Source: Chromatiales bacterium
Lineage (GTDB): Bacteria > Pseudomonadota > Gammaproteobacteria > UBA6429 > Thiohalophilaceae
Direction of reading: 5' to 3'
DNA length: 7,627 nt
Assembly (NCBI GenBank): GCA_027057985.1
Contig: JALUTJ010000497.1
Location: 1 to 7,627 of the forward strand
The notes below the pieces were generated by a model, which had not been told where the DNA came from, made no database searches, and saw only the letters and a list, made by a program, of their open reading frames with translations. The position numbers and the translations under genes were made by a program. Positions 1 to 6,191 of this stretch are shown piece by piece. Numbering within the stretch: position 1 is the first letter of the stretch; each line of letters begins with the position of its first letter.

Positions 1-569
1 TGGGTGAATTTGTGACGCCTTCCCCGGTTGGCCTGCCTACACCGCCGGCAGTGGATATTATTGATAACACCTGTCTTTATGTACTGGCACCGATCGATGA
101 AGTCGATGCACCGGAAATTAAAACCGGTATGCCGGCGCGCATTTCCTTTGATGCCTATAACAAGAAGTTCTTCAAGGGCAATGTCCGTCGTATTGCGCCT
201 TATGTCTTCAACCGGGAAAAACAGGCGCGCACCGTGGATGTCGAAGTCAACTTTATCCAGGAAGACAATACACTCAATATGCTGCCCGGCTATAGTGCCG
301 ACGTGGAAATCATTCTCGATGCGCATGAAAACGTGGTTCGTATTCCTACCGAGGCTCTGCTCGAAGGTAACAAGGTCTTTATCTACGATGCTGACGATGA
401 AGCTATCTATGAACATGATGTAAAAACCGGTTTAAGCAACTGGAAGTTTACCGAGATTATTGATGGGGTTAAGGCCGGGGAAAGGATTGTACTTTCAATT
501 GACCGTGATGGTGTCAAGGATGGAGCCCTGGTTAAAATTGATAACAAGAGCAAAGAGAAAAAGAAATAG
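1..569 (+). CDS. Periplasmic adaptor (membrane fusion protein, HlyD/MacA family), C-terminal part
   Basis: This is the 3' part of a gene that enters from the left edge; the reading frame is already open at base 3, so the GTG at 12 is an internal codon and not a start. About 189 residues are visible. The first ~90 form a beta-barrel domain typical of MacA-type adaptors, with the segment LYVLAPIDEVDAPEIKTGMP followed by a basic RRIAPYVFNREKQARTVDVEV stretch written here only as a landmark. Then comes the membrane-proximal domain (VVRIPTEALLEGNKVFIYD, and the closing GVKAGERIVLS). The tail is lysine-rich (KSKEKKK). Adaptors of this family sit in the periplasm, anchored to the inner membrane, and link an ABC or RND pump to an outer-membrane channel. 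The signal or anchor, hairpin and lipoyl domains lie outside the window. The ATPase gene starts 6 nt downstream, so it belongs to the same operon. The family call is strong; the substrate cannot be read from the sequence. Confidence 0.9.
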   Translation, partial: GEFVTPSPVGLPTPPAVDIIDNTCLYVLAPIDEVDAPEIKTGMPARISFDAYNKKFFKGNVRRIAPYVFNREKQARTVDVEVNFIQEDNTLNMLPGYSADVEIILDAHENVVRIPTEALLEGNKVFIYDADDEAIYEHDVKTGLSNWKFTEIIDGVKAGERIVLSIDRDGVKDGALVKIDNKSKEKKK

Positions 570-575
570 TCGCGC

Positions 576-1271
576 ATGATAAAACTTGAAAATATTCACC
601 GTAACTTCCAGGTAGGTGAACAAACCGTTCATGCCCTGGATAACATTAATCTTGAGATCAGCAAAGGTGAATATCTTTCTGTCATGGGACCTTCTGGCTC
701 TGGCAAATCTACCCTGCTCAACCTGCTCGGCCTGCTCGATCGCCCCAGTAGCGGTAACTACTATCTTGATAACCAGGACACCACCCAGCTAGATGAAGAA
801 CAGCTTGCGGCAAAACGTAACAGGTATATTGGTTTTGTTTTTCAGACCTTTCATCTTATCCCTCGTCTGACCGCGGCAGAAAATATCGAGTTACCGCTGG
901 TACTCGCCGGTGTTGATGAAAAGATCCGTAAACAGAAAGTGGCCGCAGCCCTGCAATCGATGCGGCTGGCAAACCGTGCCGAACATAAGCCGCAACAGCT
1001 CTCCGGTGGACAACGCCAGCGCGTTGCCATTGCCCGCGCCACCATTACCAACCCGGCTATTCTTCTGGCCGACGAGCCTACTGGAAACCTGGACCAGAAA
1101 TCCGGTCTTAACGTGGTTGAAACACTGGAACAGCTTAATGACAAGGGAATTACCCTTATCGTGGTAACCCACGATGCGGCACTGGGTAGTCGCGCCAGAC
1201 GCGCTATTCGTATGCTCGATGGCCGGATAGAATCAGATAGCCAGCAGGATTCCACAAATGCTGGCGCTTAA
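576..1271 (+). CDS. ABC transporter ATP-binding protein, MacB/LolD type
   Basis: This 231-residue stand-alone nucleotide-binding subunit has all core ABC motifs: Walker A GPSGSGKST (residues 38-46), Q-loop Q90 in FVFQTFHLIPRLTAAENIELP (split here as FVFQ, then the LTAAENIELPL segment), signature LSGGQRQRVAIARA (142-155), Walker B ILLADEP (162-168), D-loop TGNLD (169-173) and switch histidine H199 in VVTHD. The FQxFxLIPxLTAxENIELPL pattern is characteristic of the LolD/MacB/FtsE subgroup, which powers mechanotransmission-type exporters. It hydrolyses ATP at the cytoplasmic face to drive conformational change in the permeases. It starts 6 nt after the adaptor and its last 14 nt overlap the first permease, a sign of translational coupling. 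Unlike E. coli MacB, the ATPase is not fused to the permease. The short tail after residue 215 (DSQQDSTNAGA) is variable in this family. Confidence 0.95.
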   Translation: MIKLENIHRNFQVGEQTVHALDNINLEISKGEYLSVMGPSGSGKSTLLNLLGLLDRPSSGNYYLDNQDTTQLDEEQLAAKRNRYIGFVFQTFHLIPRLTAAENIELPLVLAGVDEKIRKQKVAAALQSMRLANRAEHKPQQLSGGQRQRVAIARATITNPAILLADEPTGNLDQKSGLNVVETLEQLNDKGITLIVVTHDAALGSRARRAIRMLDGRIESDSQQDSTNAGA

Positions 1272-2469
1272 AGATGCCATTACCTTTGCCTGGCAGGCCT
1301 TACGTGCCAATATATCACGCACCCTGCTGATGTTACTGGCTACCGGCATTGGTGTTGCCTCCGTGGTTATCCTGACTTCTCTTGGTGAAGGTGCCCGCCG
1401 CTATGTCAGCAATGAATTTTCCTCGCTGGGAACCAACCTGCTGATTGTTGTTCCGGGCAAGAATGATACTGCTGGAGCCAATCCCATGACCATGTTTGGC
1501 GTTGCTGAACGCGACCTGACCATTGACGATGCCCGTGCCCTGATGCAGCATCCCAAAATCAGTTATCTTGCCCCCTTTAATTTTGGTACTGCAGATGTCA
1601 CCTGGCGCGGCCATAAACGCGAAACCCCAATACAGGGTTCCACTGCAGCACTGTTAAAACTACGCAAGTGGAAAATAAAACAGGGCAAGTTTCTGCCGGA
1701 CACCGATATGGATCAGGCCAATCCTGTTGTTGTGATTGGCAGTAATATTCGTGATGAACTTTTTGGTGCCCACGCCGCAATGGGACAGTGGATACGAATC
1801 GGCGATCGTCGATTTCGAGTTATCGGTATTCTTTCCGATGAAGGCCAGTCAATGGGACTCAGTGTTAAGGACGCCGTGATTATCCCGGTTGCCGCGGCAC
1901 AGGCGCTGTTCAATACTTCTTCACTGTTCCGCATCTTTCTTGAAGTCAAAACACATGAAGCCATTCCTGAAGTCACCTCCTTTATCATCCGCACCATCAA
2001 GGCACGGCACCAGGGCAAGGAAGATATTACCATTGTTACCCAGGATGCCATTCTTACAACATTCAATACGATTCTAAACAGCCTCACCTACGCCGTAGGT
2101 GGTATTGCTGCCATTAGCCTGCTGGTTGCCGGTATCCTGATTATGAATGTTATGCTAGTCGCCGTTTCGCAACGCACCCATGAAATTGGCCTGTTAAAAT
2201 CACTTGGTGCATCATCGAGGATCGTCCTTTACCTTATTCTGATCGAAGCTGCCCTGCTGACTCTGCTCGGTGCTTTTGCCGGCCTGCTGGTCGGGCACCT
2301 CGGAAGCTGGGGAATACGTCTTGCCTTCCCGGTATTGCCGGCCTATCCCCCTTTATGGGCCAGTATTGCCTCGGTACTGGTGGCACTGGTTTCCGGTATG
2401 CTGTTCAGCCTGTTACCGGCACGCAAGGCATCCAGACTTGATCCGGTTATTGCCCTGGCGAGGCACTGA
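1258..2469 (+). CDS. ABC transporter permease, FtsX/MacB fold (first of pair)
   Basis: This 403-residue inner-membrane permease has the MacB layout. A short cytoplasmic N-terminus leads into TM1 (about 21-42). A large periplasmic MacB-type core domain follows (about 45-275). Three clustered C-terminal helices lie at about 278-301, 322-346 and 367-387. The conserved FtsX-domain cytoplasmic motif RTHEIGLLKSLGAS is at 306-319, and the usual end motif PARKASRLDPVIAL is near the C-terminus. The start at 1258 is supported by AGGA at 1246-1249, 8 nt upstream, lying inside the ATPase gene. It shares its overall plan with the next gene but differs clearly in sequence, so the two are old paralogues. 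By analogy to MacB and LolC/LolE it would move a substrate out of the membrane or periplasm rather than across the inner membrane. Substrate unknown. Confidence 0.93.
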   Translation: MLALKDAITFAWQALRANISRTLLMLLATGIGVASVVILTSLGEGARRYVSNEFSSLGTNLLIVVPGKNDTAGANPMTMFGVAERDLTIDDARALMQHPKISYLAPFNFGTADVTWRGHKRETPIQGSTAALLKLRKWKIKQGKFLPDTDMDQANPVVVIGSNIRDELFGAHAAMGQWIRIGDRRFRVIGILSDEGQSMGLSVKDAVIIPVAAAQALFNTSSLFRIFLEVKTHEAIPEVTSFIIRTIKARHQGKEDITIVTQDAILTTFNTILNSLTYAVGGIAAISLLVAGILIMNVMLVAVSQRTHEIGLLKSLGASSRIVLYLILIEAALLTLLGAFAGLLVGHLGSWGIRLAFPVLPAYPPLWASIASVLVALVSGMLFSLLPARKASRLDPVIALARH

Positions 2470-2471
2470 CG

Positions 2472-3671
2472 ATGCAAACCCGCGATTTTATCCGACTTAC
2501 CGGCACCTCTTTACTGGCGCACAAGATGCGTAGTTTTCTAACCATGCTTGGGATTACGGTGGGGATTACCGCGGTGGTACTGCTGACTTCAATCGGAGAA
2601 GGGCTTTATAAATTCATTATCGCCGAGTTTAACCAGTTTGGTACCACCCTGGTGGCAATTAACCCGGGTAAAACCACGACAGCAGGGATGAGCATGGGGG
2701 TGTTTGGTAGTACCCGACCGCTTACCATCGATGATGCAGAAGCACTAAAGCACCTGCCATTTGTAAAATCGGTTGTTGCTTTTGTCCAGGGTAATGCCGA
2801 GGTTGAAGGCAATAATCGAACCCGGCGAACGACGATTTACGGCACCAGTTCAGCTTTTCCTGAAACTTTTAGTATCAAGATTCGTTCTGGCCGTTTTCTG
2901 CCGGATGATGATCCGGCTGCACCACGTGCCTATGCCGTACTTGGGATAAAGATGAAAAAAGAACTGTTCCCAAATGTTAATCCGCTGGGGCAACGGATTC
3001 GCATTGGTGGTGATCGCTACCGTGTTATCGGTGTAATGGAATCCAAGGGACAGATCCTCGGTTTCGATATGGATGACACGGTGTTTATACCCGCTGCCCG
3101 TGGCCTTGAACTGTTTAACCGCGATTCCCTGGTAGAAATCGATCTGCTATATAAAGAAGGTGCCAATGTCGATAATGTTGTCGCCGGCATTAAAAAGTTT
3201 TTAATCAATCGGCACGGTCGCGAGGACTTTACCATTACTTCGCAGGAACAGATGCTGGAAGTACTGGGCTCGATTCTTAATGTGCTCACTTTTGCGGTTG
3301 GTGCTATCGGGGGTATTTCCCTGTTCGTGGGTGCTATCGGAATCATTACCATCATGACCATCAGTGTGAATGAGCGCACAACCGAGATTGGTTTGCTACG
3401 TGCGCTGGGTTCAACCCGAAAACAGGTACTAAGCCTGTTTCTTGGAGAAGCTATCGTACTTTCCGCACTGGGCGGGATAAGCGGACTTACGCTGGGTATT
3501 GGCATTGCTCAGCTATTACATCTCGCCCTGCCGGCATTACCGGTGCATACCCCGATAAACTTTGTCATCCTTGCCGAGGTACTGGCAATCAGTATCGGCC
3601 TGATTGCCGGGGTACTACCGGCTCGGCGAGCAGCACAACTGGATCCCGTTGAAGCATTAAGAGATGAATAA
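2472..3671 (+). CDS. ABC transporter permease, FtsX/MacB fold (second of pair)
   Basis: This 399-residue inner-membrane permease starts 2 nt after the stop of its paralogue, with GAGG at 2460-2463 as ribosome-binding site inside the upstream gene. The N-terminal LLAHKMRSFLTMLGITVGI signature (residues 14-32) is the classical MacB permease entry into TM1. A periplasmic core follows (about 45-270), then TM2 (275-298), the motif ERTTEIGLLRALGST (301-315), TM3 (318-345) and TM4 (363-382). It ends in PARRAAQLDPVEALRDE, the typical MacB/FtsX C-terminus. Compared with the first permease it is closer to canonical MacB in both signature motifs, while the first has diverged. The pair most likely forms a heterodimer driven by two copies of the upstream ATPase. 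This appears to be the last gene of the operon; the next gene is convergent. Confidence 0.94.
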   Translation: MQTRDFIRLTGTSLLAHKMRSFLTMLGITVGITAVVLLTSIGEGLYKFIIAEFNQFGTTLVAINPGKTTTAGMSMGVFGSTRPLTIDDAEALKHLPFVKSVVAFVQGNAEVEGNNRTRRTTIYGTSSAFPETFSIKIRSGRFLPDDDPAAPRAYAVLGIKMKKELFPNVNPLGQRIRIGGDRYRVIGVMESKGQILGFDMDDTVFIPAARGLELFNRDSLVEIDLLYKEGANVDNVVAGIKKFLINRHGREDFTITSQEQMLEVLGSILNVLTFAVGAIGGISLFVGAIGIITIMTISVNERTTEIGLLRALGSTRKQVLSLFLGEAIVLSALGGISGLTLGIGIAQLLHLALPALPVHTPINFVILAEVLAISIGLIAGVLPARRAAQLDPVEALRDE

Positions 3672-3693
3672 ATTCTGTTCTACAAGATTCAAA

Positions 3694-3720
3694 CCACAGA
3701 GGACACGGAGAAACACAGAG
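3694..3720. repeat. CACAGAG-type short repeat block
   Basis: Three imperfect units occur at 9-10 nt spacing: CACAGAG at 3695-3701, CACGGAG at 3704-3710 and CACAGAG at 3714-3720. The block lies just after the permease stop codon in the convergent gap. I recognise similar ACCACAGAG/ACACGGAG strings from intergenic regions of many unrelated bacteria, but that is memory and not a search. No function can be read from it. Confidence 0.55.
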
Positions 3721-3729
3721 CAGGTAATA

Positions 3730-3798
3730 GGTCGGTTCAAGTAGCAAAGCGACAGAACCGACAGAATGATTGTCGGCTCCGCTATGCTTGAGCCGACC
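3730..3798. repeat. Two-part inverted repeat, REP/MITE-like, between convergent genes
   Basis: Two related hairpin units face each other across a 7-nt spacer. Unit 1 (3730-3763) has arms GTCGGTTC (3731-3738) and GAACCGAC (3755-3762). Unit 2 (3771-3798) has arms GTCGGCTC (3772-3779) and GAGCCGAC (3790-3797). The reverse complement of unit 2 begins GGTCGGCTCAAG, matching the GGTCGGTTCAAG start of unit 1. The whole element can therefore also fold as one long stem: 3730-3741 pairs with 3787-3798 (12 bp including one U-G), continuing with TAGC/GCTA. It fills the gap between convergent permease and exonuclease genes, so it may act as a transcript-end structure. No T-tract follows on either strand, so it is not a canonical terminator. 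The paired, diverged arms suggest a dispersed REP-like or MITE-like element. Confidence 0.7.
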
Positions 3799-3807
3799 CA
3801 CACCAGG

Positions 3808-4587
3808 TTATTCTTTTAATTCAAAATCATAATCAATGGTCAACGGCGCATGATCGGAGAACCATTTTTCTTTATATACCGCGGCCTTTTTGACCTTGTC
3901 TTTTAATCCCGGTGTAATGATCTGGTAATCGATACGCCAGCCCACGTTATTGGCGCGGGCATTGCCCCGGTTAGACCACCAGGTATATTCACCTGCATTC
4001 TGGTTTACCACGCGAAAAGCATCAACATAGCCGACTTCATCAAAAACCTTGTCCAGCCAGGCACGTTCTTCCGGGGTGCAACCGGAATTCTTCTGGTTAC
4101 TTTTCCAGTTCTTGATATCGATTTCCCTGTGCACGATATTGAAATCACCACAAATCACAAATTCACGGCGTTTGCGTTTCATTGCTTTTAAATCTTCAAG
4201 AAAACGATCCATAAATTTCAGTTTATTTTCCTGTCTTTCCTCGCTCGAAGATCCAGAAGGCAGGTAAAGAGAAGCGATGCTGATGCCATCATAGTCCGCC
4301 TGGATCCAGCGACCCTCGGTATCGACATGCGGCCAGCCTAGGCCACGGCTAATCTTGCGTGGTTTTACCTTACTGTAAATGGCAACACCACTATACCCTT
4401 TTTTCTCGGCATCAAAATAATAACAGTGATAACCATTGGGACAGAAAATTTCGCTATCAAGCTGATGTTCCTGCGCCTTGGTTTCCTGCACGCACACCAC
4501 GTCGGCACGCTGTTTTTTCAACCAGTCAAAAAAACCTTTTCGTTCCGCGGCGCGGATACCGTTAACATTTACCGTGATAATTCGCAT
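3808..4587 (-). CDS. Exodeoxyribonuclease III / AP endonuclease family protein (Crc-locus homologue)
   Basis: This 259-residue protein of the endonuclease/exonuclease/phosphatase superfamily starts MRIITVNVNGIRAA. Active-site positions expected for ExoIII are present: N7/N9 in VNVNG, metal-binding E35 in VQETK, Y108 in YLPSG, D148 and N150 in CGDFN, H153 in IVH, D220 in WRIDY, and D245-H246 in SDHAP. It should cleave DNA 5' of abasic sites and degrade duplex DNA 3' to 5' in base-excision repair. It aligns along its whole length with the pattern I remember for Pseudomonas Crc, including KFMDRFLEDL, RKRREF, ERAWLD, GWRxDYQxxTPGL and a 259-residue length. Crc, however, has lost catalytic residues that are intact here. 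It is divergent from pyrE, as expected at the crc locus. The start is ATG at 4587 with a weak GGA 9 nt upstream. Both xth and exoA are used as names, so I leave the symbol empty. Confidence 0.93.
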   Translation of the reverse strand: MRIITVNVNGIRAAERKGFFDWLKKQRADVVCVQETKAQEHQLDSEIFCPNGYHCYYFDAEKKGYSGVAIYSKVKPRKISRGLGWPHVDTEGRWIQADYDGISIASLYLPSGSSSEERQENKLKFMDRFLEDLKAMKRKRREFVICGDFNIVHREIDIKNWKSNQKNSGCTPEERAWLDKVFDEVGYVDAFRVVNQNAGEYTWWSNRGNARANNVGWRIDYQIITPGLKDKVKKAAVYKEKWFSDHAPLTIDYDFELKE

Positions 4588-4615
4588 TTACTGATATCCA
4601 ATTGTTGTCACAAAA

Positions 4616-4630
4616 GGTGTATCATACACC
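4616..4630. promoter_or_regulatory. Perfect 15-bp odd palindrome in the exo-pyrE divergent promoter region
   Basis: GGTGTAT (4616-4622), central C (4623) and ATACACC (4624-4630) form a perfect inverted repeat in the 89-bp gap between the divergent exonuclease and pyrE starts. It contains TATCAT (4620-4625) on the + strand and TATGAT (4626-4621) on the - strand, each one mismatch from TATAAT. No good -35 box sits at 16-18 bp on either side. It could be a dimeric repressor site, a shared symmetrical -10 region, or both. The palindrome is seen directly; the role is inferred. Confidence 0.45.
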
Positions 4631-4676
4631 ACCTTAATCTTTACCTCTAAGCTGAATTTAACTCACTGGAAAAACC

Positions 4677-5327
4677 ATGCGTGACTATCAAAAAGACTTT
4701 ATTGAATTTGCCCTGAAAAATGATGTATTACGTTTCGGTGAATTCACCCTCAAATCGGGTCGTATCAGTCCCTACTTTTTCAATGCCGGCCTGTTTAACA
4801 GCGGTGAAGCACTGGCCCGCCTTGGTCAGTATTATGCTGCTGCCATTAGTGAAAGTGATGTTAAATTCGATGTCCTGTTTGGCCCGGCCTACAAGGGGAT
4901 TCCGCTTGCCACCACCTGTGCCGTTGCCCTGTTTGAACACCAGGGTATGAACGTGCCTTATAGCTTTAACCGCAAGGAAGCCAAGGATCACGGTGAAGGT
5001 GGTAATATTGTTGGTGCCCCTTTAGCAGGCGATATCCTGATTATCGATGATGTCATTACCGCCGGTACCGCGATTCGTGAATCCATGGATATCATTGCCG
5101 CAGCAAAGGCAAAACCAGCCGGGGTGATTATCGCGCTGGATCGGCAGGAAAAAGGCAAGGGCGAACTCTCGGCCATCCAGGAAGTGGAACAACAATACCG
5201 TATTCCGGTACTCAGCATTATCAAGCTGGAGCACCTGATAAGCTATATCGAAAACAACGCCGACTTCAGCCAGTATACCGATAAAGTCAAAGCCTACCGC
5301 GACCAGTATGGTATCGAGGCAGAATAA
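4677..5327 (+). CDS. pyrE: Orotate phosphoribosyltransferase
   Basis: This 216-residue cytosolic enzyme joins orotate and PRPP to give orotidine 5'-monophosphate in de novo pyrimidine synthesis. The PRPP-binding motif [13 protein letters not shown] lies at residues 120-132. The flexible catalytic loop [12 protein letters not shown] is at 98-109, with the lysines and histidine that close over the active site (K100, K103, H105). The N-terminal substrate segment [14 protein letters not shown] is at 25-38, and PAYKGIPLA (70-78) carries the conserved lysine K73. Length is normal for the E. coli type. The ATG at 4677 follows GGAAA about 5 nt upstream. The dimer donates the loop lysine across subunits in this family. 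The rph-linked attenuator of E. coli is not visible: the leader has no GC-rich hairpin followed by a T-run. Its divergent partner is the ExoIII/Crc-like gene. Confidence 0.97.
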   Translation: MRDYQKDFIEFALKNDVLRFGEFTLKSGRISPYFFNAGLFNSGEALARLGQYYAAAISESDVKFDVLFGPAYKGIPLATTCAVALFEHQGMNVPYSFNRKEAKDHGEGGNIVGAPLAGDILIIDDVITAGTAIRESMDIIAAAKAKPAGVIIALDRQEKGKGELSAIQEVEQQYRIPVLSIIKLEHLISYIENNADFSQYTDKVKAYRDQYGIEAE

Positions 5328-5357
5328 CCTGTGAGTAATATAAACTCTTTACTCAGG
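5328..5357. terminator. Possible weak hairpin between convergent pyrE and TauE/SafE gene
   Basis: GAGTAA (5333-5338) pairs with TTACTC (5349-5354) around a 10-nt loop, and CCT/AGG (5328-5330 with 5355-5357) can extend it past a 2-nt bulge. It sits in the 34-bp convergent gap. The stem is AT-rich and has no real T-tract on either strand, so terminator function is only a possibility. Confidence 0.25.
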
Positions 5358-5361
5358 ATCT

Positions 5362-6111
5362 TTAGCCAATCAAAAGCTTTAACCCCACCAGCAGGGTAAT
5401 GGTTTCATATACCCGCTTAATCCATTTATTCCCTGCGGCGATGGCAAAATGCGCTCCGGTATAGCCCCCGAGTACCGAGGCCAGCAATAAAATTGGAATC
5501 CAGTCCCACTTTATCGGTGTTTGCAGGCCCAGCGTCAGGGCACCGCTGCCATTCCAGAACAGCCCCACCAGCACCAGGGTGTAGGCCACGGCAGTTTTGT
5601 AGTCCAGCCCAAACCAGCGTACCAGCCACAGGGTAACGAAAAGGCCGGTACCTGAGGTAAGCGAGCCATTGAGCATGCCAATGAAAAATAAGATCAGCCC
5701 TCCCAGCAGCCAGTAACCACCGCTGGTATTTTTTTCAACCTCGATCTGACCCAGATTTTTATTCGCAATCGAGTAAATACCAAGGGCAATGGTCAGCACG
5801 CCCAGTGCCAGTTCGGCCGGGCGATCCGGCACATGCACGATAATAATGGCACCCAGAACCACCCCCGGCAGACCGCTGGCCAGAATCAGCAAAGAAAAGC
5901 GCCATTTCAGCGTACCTTCTCTAAAGTGCCGGGTGGTGGCGCCGATACCTAAAGCAACTGTAGCAAGTTTATGTGTTGCCAGGGCGACACTAAAGGGCAG
6001 ACCGAGGAAAATCAGTACCGGCAACTGCAATAGCCCCGCGCCCCCACCGGCAAAAGCCGAAAAGACATTGGCAATATAGGAAATGAGAAAGAGTACTATA
6101 CTATCTGTCAC
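5362..6111 (-). CDS. TauE/SafE-family sulfite/anion exporter, membrane protein
   Basis: This is a polytopic inner-membrane protein of the TauE/SafE (formerly DUF81) family, about 249 residues and 7-8 hydrophobic helices. The family's internal twofold repeat is visible. An N-half motif AFAGGGAGLLQLPVLIFLG (about 19-37) plus ALATHKLATVALG is mirrored by a C-half GSLTSGTGLFVTLWLVRWFG plus KTAVAYTLVLVG. The C-terminal GGYTGAHFA...KRVYETITLLVGLKLL is also typical. Members move sulfite, sulfoacetate or related organosulfonates, but substrates are known for very few. I start at the GTG at 6111, because the protein then begins directly at TM1 (VTDSIVLFLIS), as relatives usually do. The reading frame extends to a TTG at 6150, adding 13 polar residues, and neither start has a strong ribosome-binding site. 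It is convergent with pyrE and divergent from the secreted coiled-coil protein. Confidence 0.88.
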   Translation of the reverse strand: MTDSIVLFLISYIANVFSAFAGGGAGLLQLPVLIFLGLPFSVALATHKLATVALGIGATTRHFREGTLKWRFSLLILASGLPGVVLGAIIIVHVPDRPAELALGVLTIALGIYSIANKNLGQIEVEKNTSGGYWLLGGLILFFIGMLNGSLTSGTGLFVTLWLVRWFGLDYKTAVAYTLVLVGLFWNGSGALTLGLQTPIKWDWIPILLLASVLGGYTGAHFAIAAGNKWIKRVYETITLLVGLKLLIG

Positions 6112-6144
6112 AAAATCTGCTACTTTAATCAGACTGAAACAAGA

Positions 6145-6163
6145 TTTCAAACTATTGTTGAAA
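6145..6163. promoter_or_regulatory. Back-to-back TTGAAA hexamers, possible divergent -35 pair
   Basis: TTTCAA (6145-6150) and TTGAAA (6158-6163) form an inverted repeat with a 7-nt spacer in the divergent gap between the TauE/SafE gene and the secreted protein gene. Each reads as a -35-like TTGAAA pointing outward. At 17 nt on the - strand lies TAAAGT; at 17 nt on the + strand lies TTAAGT. Each matches the -10 consensus at only 4 of 6 positions. It is a plausible divergent promoter but weakly supported, and the short element could occur by chance. Confidence 0.25.
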
Positions 6164-6191
6164 ACCTGCTAGAGAAAAATTTAAGTATATT

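Noticed and set aside
12..569. GTG at 12 as a genuine start of a 185-residue protein
   Set aside because: The frame is open to the window edge and the visible sequence begins in the middle of an adaptor beta-barrel domain, so the gene is truncated by the window and not short.
851..1255. Long antisense frame opposite the ATPase gene
   Set aside because: It lies inside a gene with full ABC motifs on the other strand, and its translation is low-complexity Ser/Arg-rich as expected of a shadow frame.
3017..3505. 162-residue antisense frame opposite the second permease
   Set aside because: Shadow of a well-supported permease; the translation shows no recognisable domain and has the serine/proline-rich look of reverse-frame sequence.
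3672..3807. A small gene in the 136-bp convergent gap
   Set aside because: The gap is filled by repeat sequence; the only open frame reaching it is antisense, continues into the permease and has no recognisable product.
4588..4676. E. coli-like pyrE attenuator in the leader
   Set aside because: No GC-rich hairpin followed by a T-run and no upstream rph leader frame; only the 15-bp palindrome is present.
5331..5338. GTGAGTAA as half of an SlmA-binding site
   Set aside because: The known SBS is GTGAGTACTCAC; the second half does not follow here, and the pairing TTACTC is 10 nt away, which fits a weak hairpin better.
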